NCBI GenBank assembly: GCA_902706235.1 | Contig: CACSJR010000003.1 | Span: 336,549 to 400,548 of the forward strand | DNA from: Citrobacter sp. 18056 | GTDB lineage: Bacteria > Pseudomonadota > Gammaproteobacteria > Enterobacterales > Enterobacteriaceae | Reading direction: 5' to 3' | Length of the DNA stretch: 64,000 nucleotides | In this document: positions 9,909 to 20,036 of the stretch, piece after piece | How positions within the stretch are numbered: position 1 is the first letter of the stretch | How the letters are laid out: each line of letters begins with the position of its first letter | The notes under the pieces: generated by a model | Databases searched by the model: none | What the model saw: only the letters and a program-made list of their open reading frames with translations | What the model was told of the DNA's origin: nothing | Position numbers and translations under genes: made by a program

Positions 9909-11942
9909 TTATTTAACCTGCTGACCAGGCTGCGCACCGCTGTCCGGGCTTAACAGGAAAATATCTTTCCCGCCAGGGCCTGCGGCCATCACCATCCCTT
10001 CGGAAATACCGAAGCGCATTTTACGCGGCGCAAGGTTTGCCACCATCATTGTCAGACGACCAATCAGCGCCTGTGGATCAGGATACGCAGAACGGATCCC
10101 GGAGAAGACGTTGCGTTTCTCTCCGCCGATATCCAGCGTCAGGCGCAGCAGCTTGTCAGAACCGTCAACAAACTCCGCGTTTTCAATCAACGCAATGCGC
10201 ATGTCGACTTTGGCGAAATCATCAAAGGTGATGGTTTCCTGAATCGGGTCATCCGCCAGCGGGCCAGTCACCGGCGCGCTCAGGGCTTTCACTTCTTCTT
10301 TAGACGCGTCAACCAGCGCTTCAACCTGCTTCATGTCGATACGGTTATACAGCGCCTTGAAGGTGTTTACCTTGTGGCTAAGCAGCGGCTGCTGAATACT
10401 GTCCCAGCTCAGTTCGGTGTTCAGGAACGCTTCGGTACGTTCTGAAAGCATCGGCAGAACCGGCTTCAGGTAGGTCATCAGCACGCGGAACAGGTTGATA
10501 CCCATGGAGCAGATGGACTGCAGGTCAGCATCACGGCCTTCCTGTTTCGCCACCACCCACGGTGCCTGTTCGTCAACATAGCGGTTGGCAAGGTCAGCCA
10601 GCGCCATAATTTCACGAACGGCTTTACCGAATTCACGGCTTTCCCACGCGTCGCCAATGGTCTGTGCGGCGTCGATGAAGGTTTTGTACAGCGCAGGGTC
10701 AGCCAGTTCCGCCGCCAGCACGCCGTCGAAGCGTTTGGCGATGAAGCCCGCGTTACGGGACGCCAGGTTCACCACTTTATTCACGATGTCGGCGTTCACG
10801 CGCTGCACGAAATCTTCGAGGTTAAGGTCGATATCGTCGATGCGGGAAGAGAGCTTCGCGGTGTAGTAGTAGCGCAGGCTGTCGGCATCGAAATGGTTCA
10901 GCCAGGTGCTGGCCTTGATGAAGGTGCCGCGAGATTTGGACATCTTCGCACCGTTCACTGTCACGTAACCGTGGACGAACAGGTTGGTCGGTTTACGGAA
11001 ACCGCTGCCTTCCAGCATTGCAGGCCAGAACAGGCTGTGGAAATAAACGATGTCTTTACCGATGAAGTGATACAGCTCGGCGTCGGAATCTTTTTTCCAG
11101 TATTCGTCGAAGCTGGTGGTATCGCCGCGCTTGTCGCACAGGTTCTTGAAGGAACCCATGTAGCCAATTGGCGCGTCCAGCCAGACGTAGAAGTATTTAC
11201 CCGGTGCGCCGGGGATTTCAAAGCCAAAGTACGGCGCATCGCGGGAGATATCCCACTGCTGCAGACCGTGCTCGAACCACTCCTGCATTTTGTTCGCGAC
11301 CTGCTCCTGCAGCGCACCGCTGCGGGTCCATGCCTGCAGCATTTCGCTAAAGGATGGCAGGTCGAAGAAGAAGTGCTCAGACTCGCGCATCACCGGCGTA
11401 GCGCCGGATACCACCGATTTCGGCTCGATAAGCTCGGTTGGGCTGTAGGTCGCGCCGCACACTTCGCAGTTATCGCCGTACTGATCCGGGGATTTACATT
11501 TCGGGCAGGTGCCTTTCACGAAACGGTCCGGCAGGAACATGCCTTTTTCCGGATCGTAAAGCTGAGAGATGGTGCGGTTTTTGATAAAACCGTTCTCTTT
11601 CAGGCGGCCGTAGATAAGCTCGGACAGCTCACGGTTCTCATCGCTGTGCGTTGAGTGGTAGTTGTCATAGCTGATGTTAAAGCCGGCGAAATCGGTCTGA
11701 TGTTCCTGACTCATTTCGGCAATCATCTGCTCCGGGGAGATGCCAAGCTGCTGAGCTTTCAGCATGATAGGCGTGCCGTGGGCGTCATCGGCGCAGATGA
11801 AATTGACCTGATGGCCGCGCATTCGCTGGTAACGGACCCAGACATCAGCCTGGATATGCTCCAGCATATGACCGAGGTGGATGGAGCCGTTGGCGTACGG
11901 CAGTGCGCACGTTACCAGAATTTTTTTCGCGACTTGAGTCAT
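9909..11942 (-). CDS. metG: Methionyl-tRNA synthetase
   Basis: Essential class I aminoacyl-tRNA synthetase charging tRNA-Met, 677 residues, the same length as E. coli MetG. Visible motifs: the HIGH equivalent in [14 protein letters not shown], the zinc-binding knuckle [17 protein letters not shown], the class I KMSKS loop ([11 protein letters not shown]), and a C-terminal tRNA-binding OB-fold domain ([22 protein letters not shown]). I use the ATG at 11942 (MTQVAKK) as in E. coli; an in-frame ATG three codons upstream sits only two bases from the AGGAAG. Divergent from mrp. Confidence 0.98.
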   Translation of the reverse strand: MTQVAKKILVTCALPYANGSIHLGHMLEHIQADVWVRYQRMRGHQVNFICADDAHGTPIMLKAQQLGISPEQMIAEMSQEHQTDFAGFNISYDNYHSTHSDENRELSELIYGRLKENGFIKNRTISQLYDPEKGMFLPDRFVKGTCPKCKSPDQYGDNCEVCGATYSPTELIEPKSVVSGATPVMRESEHFFFDLPSFSEMLQAWTRSGALQEQVANKMQEWFEHGLQQWDISRDAPYFGFEIPGAPGKYFYVWLDAPIGYMGSFKNLCDKRGDTTSFDEYWKKDSDAELYHFIGKDIVYFHSLFWPAMLEGSGFRKPTNLFVHGYVTVNGAKMSKSRGTFIKASTWLNHFDADSLRYYYTAKLSSRIDDIDLNLEDFVQRVNADIVNKVVNLASRNAGFIAKRFDGVLAAELADPALYKTFIDAAQTIGDAWESREFGKAVREIMALADLANRYVDEQAPWVVAKQEGRDADLQSICSMGINLFRVLMTYLKPVLPMLSERTEAFLNTELSWDSIQQPLLSHKVNTFKALYNRIDMKQVEALVDASKEEVKALSAPVTGPLADDPIQETITFDDFAKVDMRIALIENAEFVDGSDKLLRLTLDIGGEKRNVFSGIRSAYPDPQALIGRLTMMVANLAPRKMRFGISEGMVMAAGPGGKDIFLLSPDSGAQPGQQVK

Positions 11943-12105
11943 AGTGAACATTACTTCCTGCTTTTGAAGGGGGTGTCGATATTACCAAAACGCCAAATAA
12001 TCCGCTACGCGAGTGGGACATTAATCCATATCTGAATAATTGTTACCTCCGCGTCGCACTCGCAGTTACAATTAGTTCTTCCAGAATAACGACAAAGGAG
12101 TCGGG

Positions 12106-13215
12106 ATGAATTCACAATCCCAGGCCAAATCCCCGGAGCGCCTGCGTGCGATGGTCGCGGGTACGCTGGCCAATTTTCAGCACCCAACCCTGAAGCACAA
12201 CCTTACGGCCCTGAAAGCGTTGCACCATGTGGCGTGGCTCGATGACATCATTCACGTTGAAATCCAGATGCCGTTCGCCTGGCAGAGCGCGTTTGAAGAG
12301 CTGAAAGAGCAATGCAGTGCCGATCTGCTGCGCATTACCGGTGCGAAAGCGGTCGACTGGAAGCTGTCGCACGCGATTGCCACGCTGAAACGCGTTAAAA
12401 ATCAGCCGGGCATTAACGGCGTGAAGAACATCGTTGCCGTGAGTTCTGGCAAAGGCGGTGTAGGTAAATCGTCTACCGCGGTCAACCTGGCGCTGGCGCT
12501 GGCCGCTGAAGGCGCAAAAGTCGGCATTCTTGACGCCGACATTTACGGCCCGTCCGTGCCGATGATGATCGGTGCAGAAGGCGAACGCCCGACATCCCCT
12601 GATGGCACCCACATGGCGCCAATCATGAAATTCAATCTGGCCACCAACTCGATTGGTTATCTGGTGACCGACGACAACGCAATGGTCTGGCGTGGCCCGA
12701 TGGCCAGCAAAGCGTTGTTGCAGATGCTGCAAGAAACGATGTGGCCGGATCTCGATTATCTGGTGCTGGATATGCCGCCAGGCACTGGTGACATTCAGCT
12801 GACGCTGGCACAGAACATTCCGGTCACCGGCGCGCTGGTGGTCACTACCCCGCAGGACATTGCGCTGATCGACGCCAAAAAAGGCATCGTGATGTTCGAG
12901 AAAGTCGAAGTGCCGGTGCTCGGTATCGTCGAAAATATGAGCATGCATGTGTGCAGCAACTGCGGTCACCACGAGCCCATTTTTGGCACCGGTGGCGCAG
13001 AGCGTCTGGCACAGCAGTATCACACCCAGCTGTTGGGACAGATGCCGCTGCATATCAGCCTGCGTGAAGATCTCGATCGCGGCACCCCAACGGTTGTCGC
13101 GCGTCCGGACAGTGAATTCACCACCCTGTATCGCCAGCTGGCAGGCCGCGTGGCCGCACAGCTTTACTGGCAGGGAGAAGTCATCCCAGGTGAGATTGCC
13201 TTCCGCGCCGTGTAA
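12106..13215 (+). CDS. mrp: Iron-sulfur cluster carrier ATPase Mrp (ApbC)
   Basis: P-loop ATPase that binds and transfers Fe-S clusters, 369 residues as in E. coli. An N-terminal MIP18-like region precedes the deviant Walker A of the ParA/MinD class (SSGKGGVGKSSTAVNLALAL), then the switch motif DADIYGPSVPMM, DMPPGTGD, and the cluster-ligating CSNC motif (HVCSNCGHHEPIF). AGGAG precedes the ATG by five bases. It is divergent from metG, as in E. coli. Confidence 0.97.
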   Translation: MNSQSQAKSPERLRAMVAGTLANFQHPTLKHNLTALKALHHVAWLDDIIHVEIQMPFAWQSAFEELKEQCSADLLRITGAKAVDWKLSHAIATLKRVKNQPGINGVKNIVAVSSGKGGVGKSSTAVNLALALAAEGAKVGILDADIYGPSVPMMIGAEGERPTSPDGTHMAPIMKFNLATNSIGYLVTDDNAMVWRGPMASKALLQMLQETMWPDLDYLVLDMPPGTGDIQLTLAQNIPVTGALVVTTPQDIALIDAKKGIVMFEKVEVPVLGIVENMSMHVCSNCGHHEPIFGTGGAERLAQQYHTQLLGQMPLHISLREDLDRGTPTVVARPDSEFTTLYRQLAGRVAAQLYWQGEVIPGEIAFRAV

Positions 13216-13236
13216 GCACGCGTTCGCACTGAACAG

Positions 13237-13263
13237 AAAAGCCACCGTCGGTGGCTTTTTTTT
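13237..13263 (+). terminator. Rho-independent terminator of mrp
   Basis: Stem AAAAGCCACC / GGTGGCTTTT with a GTC loop (13247-13249), followed by a run of T. The A-rich left arm may also serve the convergent gene at 13272. Confidence 0.92.
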
Positions 13264-13271
13264 CTGCCATT

Positions 13272-13721
13272 TCAGGTAATAGGCCGCAACCCCTGCGGCG
13301 TTGATAACCAGCGCGGGGCCAGCATGGTATCGGTCATAAACGCGGTCAGCTCATACAACAGGCCCTGCAACGTCTCTTCGACGCTGATGCTCAGTGGGTT
13401 GCCGGACAGCAGATGGCTCAGTGCCAGACAATACTCGCACAGCAGTTCACTTTCGGTATCCATGGTGGGACGAGAGCGGGGCAGGGTGCTGACGGTAAAC
13501 TGCGCCATCTGATTTTCATCAATCGGTTCAAGCAGCGTCGGTTGTAACTGAGTCAGGCATTCGTGCAGGCGTTGGTAAAGCTCATGCTGCGTTGGCAGGT
13601 GTTCCGTATCCAGCGCACCGGCGGCTAGCTTCTCGCAGTGGGTGGCGGCTTCGGCAAAGTCAGTTTGGGGTTCTATGTCAACATAGAGTAGAGGGTGAGT
13701 CCAGACGGCGGGCGCTTCCAT
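13272..13721 (-). CDS. Hypothetical protein
   Basis: 149-residue acidic soluble protein that I do not recognise. No signal peptide, membrane segment or catalytic motif is visible; it has two short leucine-rich helical stretches (YQRLHECLTQLQPTLLE and EYCLALSHLLSGNPLSISVEETLQGLLYELTAFM). I chose the ATG at 13721 because GGAG lies nine bases upstream; the frame extends 25 codons further without a ribosome site. It is convergent with mrp and stands alone. The conserved-looking composition and codon use support a real gene. Confidence 0.7.
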   Translation of the reverse strand: MEAPAVWTHPLLYVDIEPQTDFAEAATHCEKLAAGALDTEHLPTQHELYQRLHECLTQLQPTLLEPIDENQMAQFTVSTLPRSRPTMDTESELLCEYCLALSHLLSGNPLSISVEETLQGLLYELTAFMTDTMLAPRWLSTPQGLRPIT

Positions 13722-13856
13722 GATAGTCTTCTCCAGAGTGTAGTGGTGACTGGTTATATATACAGTGCATTGTAAACTCTGACGTGACGCTGACAAGGGC
13801 TAATCCCTGAAGGAAGCTCTCAAAATTGAATGATAAAAATGTATGCGGATGGGGCG

Positions 13857-14282
13857 TCAGCGGAGACGGTAATGCAATAACCAGTAATCGCCATCAGGTG
13901 ACGCGCCGCGGGCCTCTGTATGCCATCCGTGATGATGATAAAACGTCAGCGCCTGTTCATTCTGCACCAGGCATTTCAGCGCGCCGGTGCTGGTAAAGGT
14001 TGTTTGCACATGCTCAAGCAGCGTGGCACCCACGCCCTGACCCTGCCAGTTCGGGTCAACAAACAGATTATGCAGAAAATTATCGCTCTCCCAGACGGAA
14101 GCAAACCCGACGCGATGGCCGTCAATTTCAGCAACCCACACGGTTTCATCGAGCGTGGCGGCATCAAAATCTTCCAGCTGCCAGTCGCTGCTGTCGGCCC
14201 ACGGCCAGCTGATTCTACGTGCGTGAAGGTATAAGGTGCGAAGGAAAGGACGGTCAGAAGGATGTCCTGGGCGAATGATCAT
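13857..14282 (-). CDS. GNAT family N-acetyltransferase
   Basis: 141-residue GCN5-related acetyltransferase. Acetyl-CoA-binding motif A is clear: LHNLFVDPNWQGQGVGATLLEHV (Q/RxxGxG/A pattern QGQGVG), followed by motif B ALTFYHHHGW. The ATG at 14282 has GGAG six bases upstream. The substrate is not predictable from sequence. It lies downstream of rcnB on the same strand but is separated from it by a strong hairpin, so it is probably a separate unit. Confidence 0.85.
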   Translation of the reverse strand: MIIRPGHPSDRPFLRTLYLHARRISWPWADSSDWQLEDFDAATLDETVWVAEIDGHRVGFASVWESDNFLHNLFVDPNWQGQGVGATLLEHVQTTFTSTGALKCLVQNEQALTFYHHHGWHTEARGASPDGDYWLLHYRLR

Positions 14283-14310
14283 CACGTTCTCCAGGTTAAT
14301 TCAGAAGACA

Positions 14311-14338
14311 CTGTGAGCGTCATGACTAACGCTCACAG
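14311..14338. repeat. Perfect 10-bp inverted repeat between rcnB and the GNAT gene
   Basis: CTGTGAGCGT / ACGCTCACAG with an 8-base loop, 9 bases past the rcnB stop. It could act as a transcription stop or RNA 3' stabiliser for rcnB, but no U-tract follows on the minus strand. Confidence 0.6.
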
Positions 14339-14347
14339 CTTGCAGCA

Positions 14348-14677
14348 TTAACGATGATAGAAGATTTCACCATCGTAGACTTTCATAATCTTGCCGTCGG
14401 TGTCGCCAATCAGGACGTAGTTGCCGCCCATGTAAGTCCAGTGGCTACCCGCATCCGGGGCTGGCAGGTTACGCAATTGCCACTGCTTGATATTGTACTC
14501 TTGCGAACGGTACATTGCTGGCACGCTATCACCGATGTTGAAATGGGTGAAATCAGCAATAAAATCTTTTAACTCGTATTTCTGAATCCCAGAAGTCGGC
14601 ACAGTTGCCGGTGCAGCTGATACCGCACCTGCTGTCGCCAGCAGTACGCCCAGAAGCATCATTTTTGTTTTACGCAT
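14348..14677 (-). CDS. rcnB: Periplasmic nickel/cobalt homeostasis protein RcnB
   Basis: 109-residue periplasmic protein with a signal peptide (MRKTKMMLLGVLLATAGAVS, cleavage before APAT). The mature part SGIQKYELKDFIADFTHFNIGDSVP ... YNIKQWQLRNLPAPDAG ... YDGEIFYHR is close to E. coli RcnB, which modulates Ni/Co efflux by RcnA. GGAGAAGGT precedes the ATG. Neither the efflux pump gene rcnA nor the repressor gene rcnR, which adjoin rcnB in E. coli, is present here, so the partner must lie elsewhere or be lost. Confidence 0.93.
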   Translation of the reverse strand: MRKTKMMLLGVLLATAGAVSAAPATVPTSGIQKYELKDFIADFTHFNIGDSVPAMYRSQEYNIKQWQLRNLPAPDAGSHWTYMGGNYVLIGDTDGKIMKVYDGEIFYHR

Positions 14678-14900
14678 ACCTTCTCCACACATACATTCAC
14701 TAGACAGCCTGGACTTAAATTTTCCGCCCCGTATCATTCCCGATGAAACCGCCTGCTGGCAAGCCCTTTACGGGCAAAAAAGTGTAAGCAAACCTCGAAA
14801 GAATACTGCGTATGGCAGGCGCTGGCGCGGCTGTCAGGCATTTTGAGACGATTCCGGTTTTTGTGCTTACAATGCATAAAGTTATCAGCAGGAGAGAGAA

Positions 14901-15815
14901 ATGCTCAGACTGGAAGACTTAACGTTGTTTGTTCGCGCGGCGGCGTTGGGCAGTTTTAGCGAAGCGGCGCGCGAGGCGGGAATGCCGCCTGCGCAGGTGA
15001 GCGCGGCGATTAAGCGCCTGGAAACGCAGCTCAATATCCGCTTATTTGCTCGTTCGACCCGTAGCCTGCGCCTGACGCCGGAAGGGGAAACCTGGCTGCC
15101 GTTCGCCACCCAAATGCTCGACACCCTCCATGCCGGGCTGCAACAAATACAGGCCCCGGAAGATGAAGTCCGCGGTACGTTGCAGATTGCCGTGCCATCC
15201 GATCTTGGTCGTAACCTGCTGTTGTCGGTGTTTCAGGCTTTTCGTCAACGTCACCCGGCGCTGCGCTTGCGGATTCTCTTTTCCGACAGTTTGACCGACG
15301 TGTTCAAGGATCCGGTGGATGTCGCGTTTCGCTATGGAAATAATGAGGATGCGTCCTTTATTTCATTACCGGTAGCGTCTGAAAACCGCCGCGTGCTGGT
15401 GGCATCACCGGAATGGATTGCGCGAAATGATGTACCAAAAACGCCGGAAGAATTGCGCCAGCACGACGTGCTGACCTATATTCTGCGTGGGCGCGTTTAC
15501 GATCGCTGGACCTTTTTACGCGACGGGCAGAGGCAGGAAATTCAGGTCAACAGCAGCGTGATGAGCGACGACGCCGAGGTCATTCGACGGCTGGCCATCG
15601 CGGGCGAGGGGATTGCCAATAAATCCTGGCTCGACGTCAGCGACGATATTGCCCAAGGGCGATTGAACATTATTCTTCCCGGTTATCAGGGGGATAAAGT
15701 TCCACTGAATATGATTTGCCCGCATCGAAAACAGCTCTCGGCGGCGGTGCGTTTATTGTATGACGCGGTGTCGGAAAAGTGCGCCACAATAATGCAACAT
15801 ATGCCGGATTGTTAA
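14901..15815 (+). CDS. LysR-family transcriptional regulator
   Basis: 304-residue LysR-type regulator. The winged-helix domain is LRLEDLTLFVRAAALGSFSEAAREAGMPPAQVSAAIKRLETQLNIRLFARSTRSLRLTPEGE. The effector domain (from about 90) is of the subgroup that regulates adjacent oxidoreductases or efflux genes (RGTLQIAVPSDLGRNLLLSVFQAFRQRHPALRLRILFSD). GGAGAGAGA lies upstream of the ATG. No divergent enzyme gene adjoins it; the upstream neighbour is rcnB, so the target cannot be inferred from context. Confidence 0.9.
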   Translation: MLRLEDLTLFVRAAALGSFSEAAREAGMPPAQVSAAIKRLETQLNIRLFARSTRSLRLTPEGETWLPFATQMLDTLHAGLQQIQAPEDEVRGTLQIAVPSDLGRNLLLSVFQAFRQRHPALRLRILFSDSLTDVFKDPVDVAFRYGNNEDASFISLPVASENRRVLVASPEWIARNDVPKTPEELRQHDVLTYILRGRVYDRWTFLRDGQRQEIQVNSSVMSDDAEVIRRLAIAGEGIANKSWLDVSDDIAQGRLNIILPGYQGDKVPLNMICPHRKQLSAAVRLLYDAVSEKCATIMQHMPDC

Positions 15816-15826
15816 CCACATATTGT

Positions 15827-15865
15827 CGCGATAATAAGCAATGATTTCATTTTTTTATTATCGCG
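15827..15865. repeat. 11-bp inverted repeat after the LysR gene
   Basis: CGCGATAATAA (15827-15837) and TTATTATCGCG (15855-15865) pair perfectly around a 17-base T-rich loop, 12 bases after the LysR stop. It may be a terminator or an operator for the c-di-GMP genes. A TATAAT at 15893-15898 lies just downstream, but the best -35 candidate is at a long 19-base spacing. Confidence 0.45.
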
Positions 15866-16031
15866 CATTGTCGGAAATAGAGTGTCTGGCATTATAATCC
15901 CCGCTCCCCAATAAAATTGTTAATGTTTATTTTTGAATCGGTTTATGTTTGTCGCCTTACGCGTGGATGCGTATTCTCTGTATGCCAAACCTGTCTGCAC
16001 CAGGCAGATATCCCAGAGTAACTAGTGACCC

Positions 16032-17462
16032 ATGCATAAATTGACGATTCATCCTTCGACGATGCTGAAGGAAGAAAATACGCTATTTAATACCATCGTC
16101 CTGACGGTGACGACGCTAGTCCTTTTTCTTGCCAGCAGCATGATGCAGCAAACTGGGCATTTGGCTCTGTTCTGGCCGCTCAATGCGGTATTGGTTGGTT
16201 TGTTTTTACGGTTCCCCTTTTTTAATCGGCCGCATAACTATTTAATCTGTTTATTAGTATTGCTGCTGTGTTCCGGTGCGTCCGGTAATAATGACGCGGG
16301 CTCGGTGCTGATTACGATTTCTAATATGTCGTTCGTCGTTATTCTGACGAAAGCCATTTTATATGAGAAGAAAACGCCGGAAGATCAGCTGAAAATTAAC
16401 GTCCTGCGTCTTTACAGTTATTGCCTGCTTAGCGCGTTAATTTCCTCGCTGCTCGGAAGTTACGGTTTTGGGCTGACATCCCACCAGACTTTCCTCAATA
16501 TTTATTCCGTCTGGTTTAGTGAGCAATTTTCTACCAGCGTGCTGGTACTGCCTTTCTTATTGACCTGGAATGGCAATCTGCTGCCGCAAAAATTTGATAT
16601 CCGCCGGGTGATGCCGCTTGGCCTGCTGATTTTGTCTATTACTGCTTCCGCGCATAGCGGGGGCATTGGCAGTCTGGCCGTTACGCTGCCTGCGCTAATT
16701 TGGTGTGCGATCAGTTATTCGCTGCAGGTGACCTGTTTGCTGACACAGCTAACCGGTATCGCCGAGGTCTTGATGGTCGATTCTCACTGGGTGTATTCCG
16801 GCATTAACGGGCATATCACGCAGATTGTTTCTGCGCGCATGGGGATTGCCTCTGTCGCTATCAGCCCAGTGATAGTGGCCGTTAGCGTACAGGCCATCAA
16901 CACGCTGGTTAAACAGCTGTCGGCTCGCGCCAATTACGACTATCTGACCCGCGTGCATTCGCGTTTCGGCTTGTATGAAAAATTGCGTTTGCAGGATGAG
17001 AAAACGGTCAATACCGCACTGAACGTTTTGCTGCTGGATATCGACCATTTCAAAAGCATCAACGATACGCACGGCCACGACTGCGGCGACAGCGTATTGA
17101 CCGAATTCGCTCGCCGGGTCAAAGACGTGGTGGGTGAGAAGGGCATTGTGGCGCGTATGGGCGGCGAAGAGTTTGCCGTCGTGATGCCGGATGCCTGCGG
17201 TGATAACGGCTATCTGCTGGCAGAAGAAATTCGCGCCGAGATTGAACAGATGGAAGTGAATTGGGGAGGAGACACGCTTTCTCTGACCGTCAGTATCGGG
17301 CTGAGCCACGGCCAGGCCACACGGCGACAGCTGGTTGAGGCCTTCGACAAACTGCTCTCTGAAGCCGACCGATACCTGTATCAATCGAAAAAAGCAGGGC
17401 GTAACCGCACCTCTGCCGCACCTGCGGTCATGGACAAACTTCTGGTGCCTTCTGCCTCTTAA
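16032..17462 (+). CDS. Membrane diguanylate cyclase (MASE1-GGDEF)
   Basis: 476-residue inner-membrane enzyme predicted to make c-di-GMP from GTP. Residues 15-300 hold about eight hydrophobic segments of the MASE1 type (LALFWPLNAVLVGLFLRFPFF). The GGDEF domain follows: metal-ligand Asp in LLLDIDHFKSIND (336), and the active-site loop RMGGEEF with GGEEF at 377-381. The inhibitory I-site RxxD is not present; the residues at those positions are Gly and Gly (GEKGIVARMGGEEF), so product inhibition through that site is not expected. It heads a same-strand cluster with two EAL proteins. The ribosome site is weak, and an ATG at 16062 is an alternative start. Confidence 0.9.
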   Translation: MHKLTIHPSTMLKEENTLFNTIVLTVTTLVLFLASSMMQQTGHLALFWPLNAVLVGLFLRFPFFNRPHNYLICLLVLLLCSGASGNNDAGSVLITISNMSFVVILTKAILYEKKTPEDQLKINVLRLYSYCLLSALISSLLGSYGFGLTSHQTFLNIYSVWFSEQFSTSVLVLPFLLTWNGNLLPQKFDIRRVMPLGLLILSITASAHSGGIGSLAVTLPALIWCAISYSLQVTCLLTQLTGIAEVLMVDSHWVYSGINGHITQIVSARMGIASVAISPVIVAVSVQAINTLVKQLSARANYDYLTRVHSRFGLYEKLRLQDEKTVNTALNVLLLDIDHFKSINDTHGHDCGDSVLTEFARRVKDVVGEKGIVARMGGEEFAVVMPDACGDNGYLLAEEIRAEIEQMEVNWGGDTLSLTVSIGLSHGQATRRQLVEAFDKLLSEADRYLYQSKKAGRNRTSAAPAVMDKLLVPSAS

Positions 17463-17525
17463 GGCAAATGACACACTGTAATTTTTACCTCTTTTAACGC
17501 TAGAGCTAACGCAATCACCCAAGCT

Positions 17526-20009
17526 ATGGAAAAGTCTTCCCTGAAAGCCTACCCATTCACTTTGCTGAAAAGTGTGATGATAATTTTGCTGGTCGCACTG
17601 CTGGTCATGATCCTGTGCGCTACCGGTCTGCTCGACTATCAGTCCCGTAAAGCGGGAAATCTGATGAATGAGCAATTGTTAAACACGCAGAGTGAGATGG
17701 TTCAGCTCAAGCTGGGAGATTTTCTCGACAGCCCGCACCAGCTCAGCCTGTTGATGCAGAAATTCCTCCAGGGAAGCCAGGCCGCCGTCAACGATGGCAT
17801 GGTACGCCCCGAATTAGTCTATTTAGGTTCCCGGGCTTTTGCGGATATTCAGGCGATGCAAAGTTTCTCTTGGACCGATGCCAACGGGAATTATTTCTCC
17901 GTAAAGCGTGACAGCACCACCGGGCGTATTTACCTCGAGCGCAGCAGTTCGCAGGATCCGACACAGCTCGTCACCTACAGCGGGATCAGCGAACAAAGCA
18001 ACATCGTTAAATCCGTCAACAATTTCAACGTGAACCGCTTCTCGTGGTTCCATATCGCGCAGCACCAGCGTAACCCTTGGTGGATAAGCGAACCCGGCGT
18101 TAAAGGCCATATCGCCACCTATCATCTGCCGGTGTACACCAAAGAAGGGCTGTTTGCAGGTGTGATTTCCAGCGGATTGATGCCAGCCAAAATGAGCGGC
18201 TTTCTGGCGCAGCTGTTGCCGGGTAAAGATTACGCCCTGCTTATTATCGACGAAAACAAGCGCATCATAGCCAGCACCGATAACGCGATGACGCCTGACA
18301 AACTGCCATCTTCGCTGACTAATGACGCCGAAGACTGCAATTGCGAGAAATTGACTTCATTCCATGTCAACGGGAAACGCTTCCTGGCGACGGCCTTTGA
18401 CGTGCGCGACAGCGAATACCTGCTCAAATGGCACGCCGTGCTGGTTGCGCCGCGTCAGGCGGCACTGGCGACCACCCGGCAGCAGCATTTGATGATTACG
18501 CTCGCCAGTGCGATGGTCATCCTGCTGCTGATGGCAACACTTAGCTTGGTTATCCTGCGCTTTACCGGCTCGCTGAAAGAGACCGTCGAGAAGGTCAAAG
18601 AGATTGGCCTCAAGCCGTGGAAAAAAGAGACCAAAAAGCGAACCTTCCCGGAACTGGCGACGCTAAACGAAGAGCTTGAACGGGTGTCCGAACTGACGCC
18701 GTCGGCGGGTGCGCACCGTACCAGTCTTGAGGAAGATGCGGAAACTGGCTTACTGACGCTCGGCGGCCTGATGCACACGCCTGCACTGTATGACAACCGT
18801 AATCTGCTGGCGATGATTAAGGTCAGTAACTTCAATTCCGTCAAAAATGCACTCGGCAGTGCGCTGGCGAAAGAGTTTATTCAGTCCTTTGCTGCCCGCC
18901 TGCGCAGCATTCTGCCGGAAGGCGCGCTGTGCTGTCGCGATCGTGAAGACACGTTCATCATCGCTTTTACCGGGACGTACGAAAGCAAAGACGTGGCGTG
19001 GTATCGCGGCGTGATCACCTCCGTGTTTCGCGAACAGTCGGCGGATATTGTCGGAGAATCGCACATCTTTACCGGCCATGCGGGGATGATTATCGAGCCG
19101 CTGACCAAAGAAAATTTCAGCGAATGCCTGCGTAACGTCAGCCTCGCCGTACAGCACACTCAGGATCAGCGCAATGGTGCGTGCGAACTCTATACGCCTG
19201 AAATGCGTGAAGAAGAGGTCAACAACCTGCGTCTGCACCAGGCACTGCGTAACGATCTGCAAGCCGAAGGTTTCCACCTCGTGCTGCAGCCAATCGTGCC
19301 ATTTGCGGAACAGGTGCAATGTAAGGAAGGGGAGTGCCTGATTCGCTGGCAGTCTAACGTGCTTGGCTTCGTGCCGCCGGATAAATTTATCGCGCTGGCC
19401 GAACACACCGGCATGATAGTGCCGATGGGTAAATGGATAATCGATACCGCCTGCCGTGAGCTGGCGACGTTTATCGCTCGAGGCGCACCGTCTGACTTTA
19501 AACTGCACATCAATATTTCTGCGGTACAGCTGCAACAGGCTGATTTTTCACGCCATCTGCTGGAGTGCATTCATCGTTATGAACTGCACAACAACAATAT
19601 CTGTATCGAGATTACTGAAAGCGTGCTGTTGCATGACACACACCGGATCGTCGAGATCCTCGCGTATCTGCGCCGCCTGGGCATTTCCGTGGCTATTGAT
19701 GATTTCGGTTCCGGTTATTCGAGCCTGTCTTACCTGCATTCTTTGCCATTCGACTGCCTGAAAATTGACCGTGGTTTTGTGAGAAACGTGCTGGAAGACA
19801 AGAAAAGTGAAGCGGTCATTGCCTCGGTGCTGATGCTGTCACGCAGCTTCGAAGTGCCGCTGGTTGCCGAAGGGGTGGAAACCGCCGAAATGGCCGCCAA
19901 GCTGCGCGAAATGGGGTGCGATCTGGCGCAGGGATACTATTACTCACGACCAAAACCCTTTGCCGATTTTGTCACGGCCAATGGTCAGTTTGTTGTACAG
20001 CCTGAATAA
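17526..20009 (+). CDS. Membrane c-di-GMP phosphodiesterase (sensor, degenerate GGDEF, EAL)
   Basis: 827-residue membrane protein predicted to hydrolyse c-di-GMP. A TM segment near 15-40 and another near 320-345 enclose a periplasmic sensor region of about 280 residues, followed by a linker and a GGDEF-like domain whose signature is lost (CCRDREDTFIIAF in place of RxGGDEF). The EAL domain is complete: GECLIRW (the EAL motif as ECL), NISAVQLQQ, EITESVLL, AIDDFGSGYSSLSYL, LKIDRGFV, AEGVET and QGYYYSRP. The architecture resembles E. coli PdeK (YhjK) and Yersinia HmsP, which restrain biofilm formation. It follows the cyclase gene by 63 bases. Confidence 0.9.
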   Translation: MEKSSLKAYPFTLLKSVMIILLVALLVMILCATGLLDYQSRKAGNLMNEQLLNTQSEMVQLKLGDFLDSPHQLSLLMQKFLQGSQAAVNDGMVRPELVYLGSRAFADIQAMQSFSWTDANGNYFSVKRDSTTGRIYLERSSSQDPTQLVTYSGISEQSNIVKSVNNFNVNRFSWFHIAQHQRNPWWISEPGVKGHIATYHLPVYTKEGLFAGVISSGLMPAKMSGFLAQLLPGKDYALLIIDENKRIIASTDNAMTPDKLPSSLTNDAEDCNCEKLTSFHVNGKRFLATAFDVRDSEYLLKWHAVLVAPRQAALATTRQQHLMITLASAMVILLLMATLSLVILRFTGSLKETVEKVKEIGLKPWKKETKKRTFPELATLNEELERVSELTPSAGAHRTSLEEDAETGLLTLGGLMHTPALYDNRNLLAMIKVSNFNSVKNALGSALAKEFIQSFAARLRSILPEGALCCRDREDTFIIAFTGTYESKDVAWYRGVITSVFREQSADIVGESHIFTGHAGMIIEPLTKENFSECLRNVSLAVQHTQDQRNGACELYTPEMREEEVNNLRLHQALRNDLQAEGFHLVLQPIVPFAEQVQCKEGECLIRWQSNVLGFVPPDKFIALAEHTGMIVPMGKWIIDTACRELATFIARGAPSDFKLHINISAVQLQQADFSRHLLECIHRYELHNNNICIEITESVLLHDTHRIVEILAYLRRLGISVAIDDFGSGYSSLSYLHSLPFDCLKIDRGFVRNVLEDKKSEAVIASVLMLSRSFEVPLVAEGVETAEMAAKLREMGCDLAQGYYYSRPKPFADFVTANGQFVVQPE

Positions 20010-20036
20010 CAGCCTGAGCGGAAACCGAGGCGCGCT

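Noticed and set aside
12112..13245. Long open frame antisense to mrp (377 codons)
   Set aside because: It is the mirror of a GC-rich conserved gene; composition is His/Arg/Gln-rich without domain sense, and mrp on the other strand is unmistakable.
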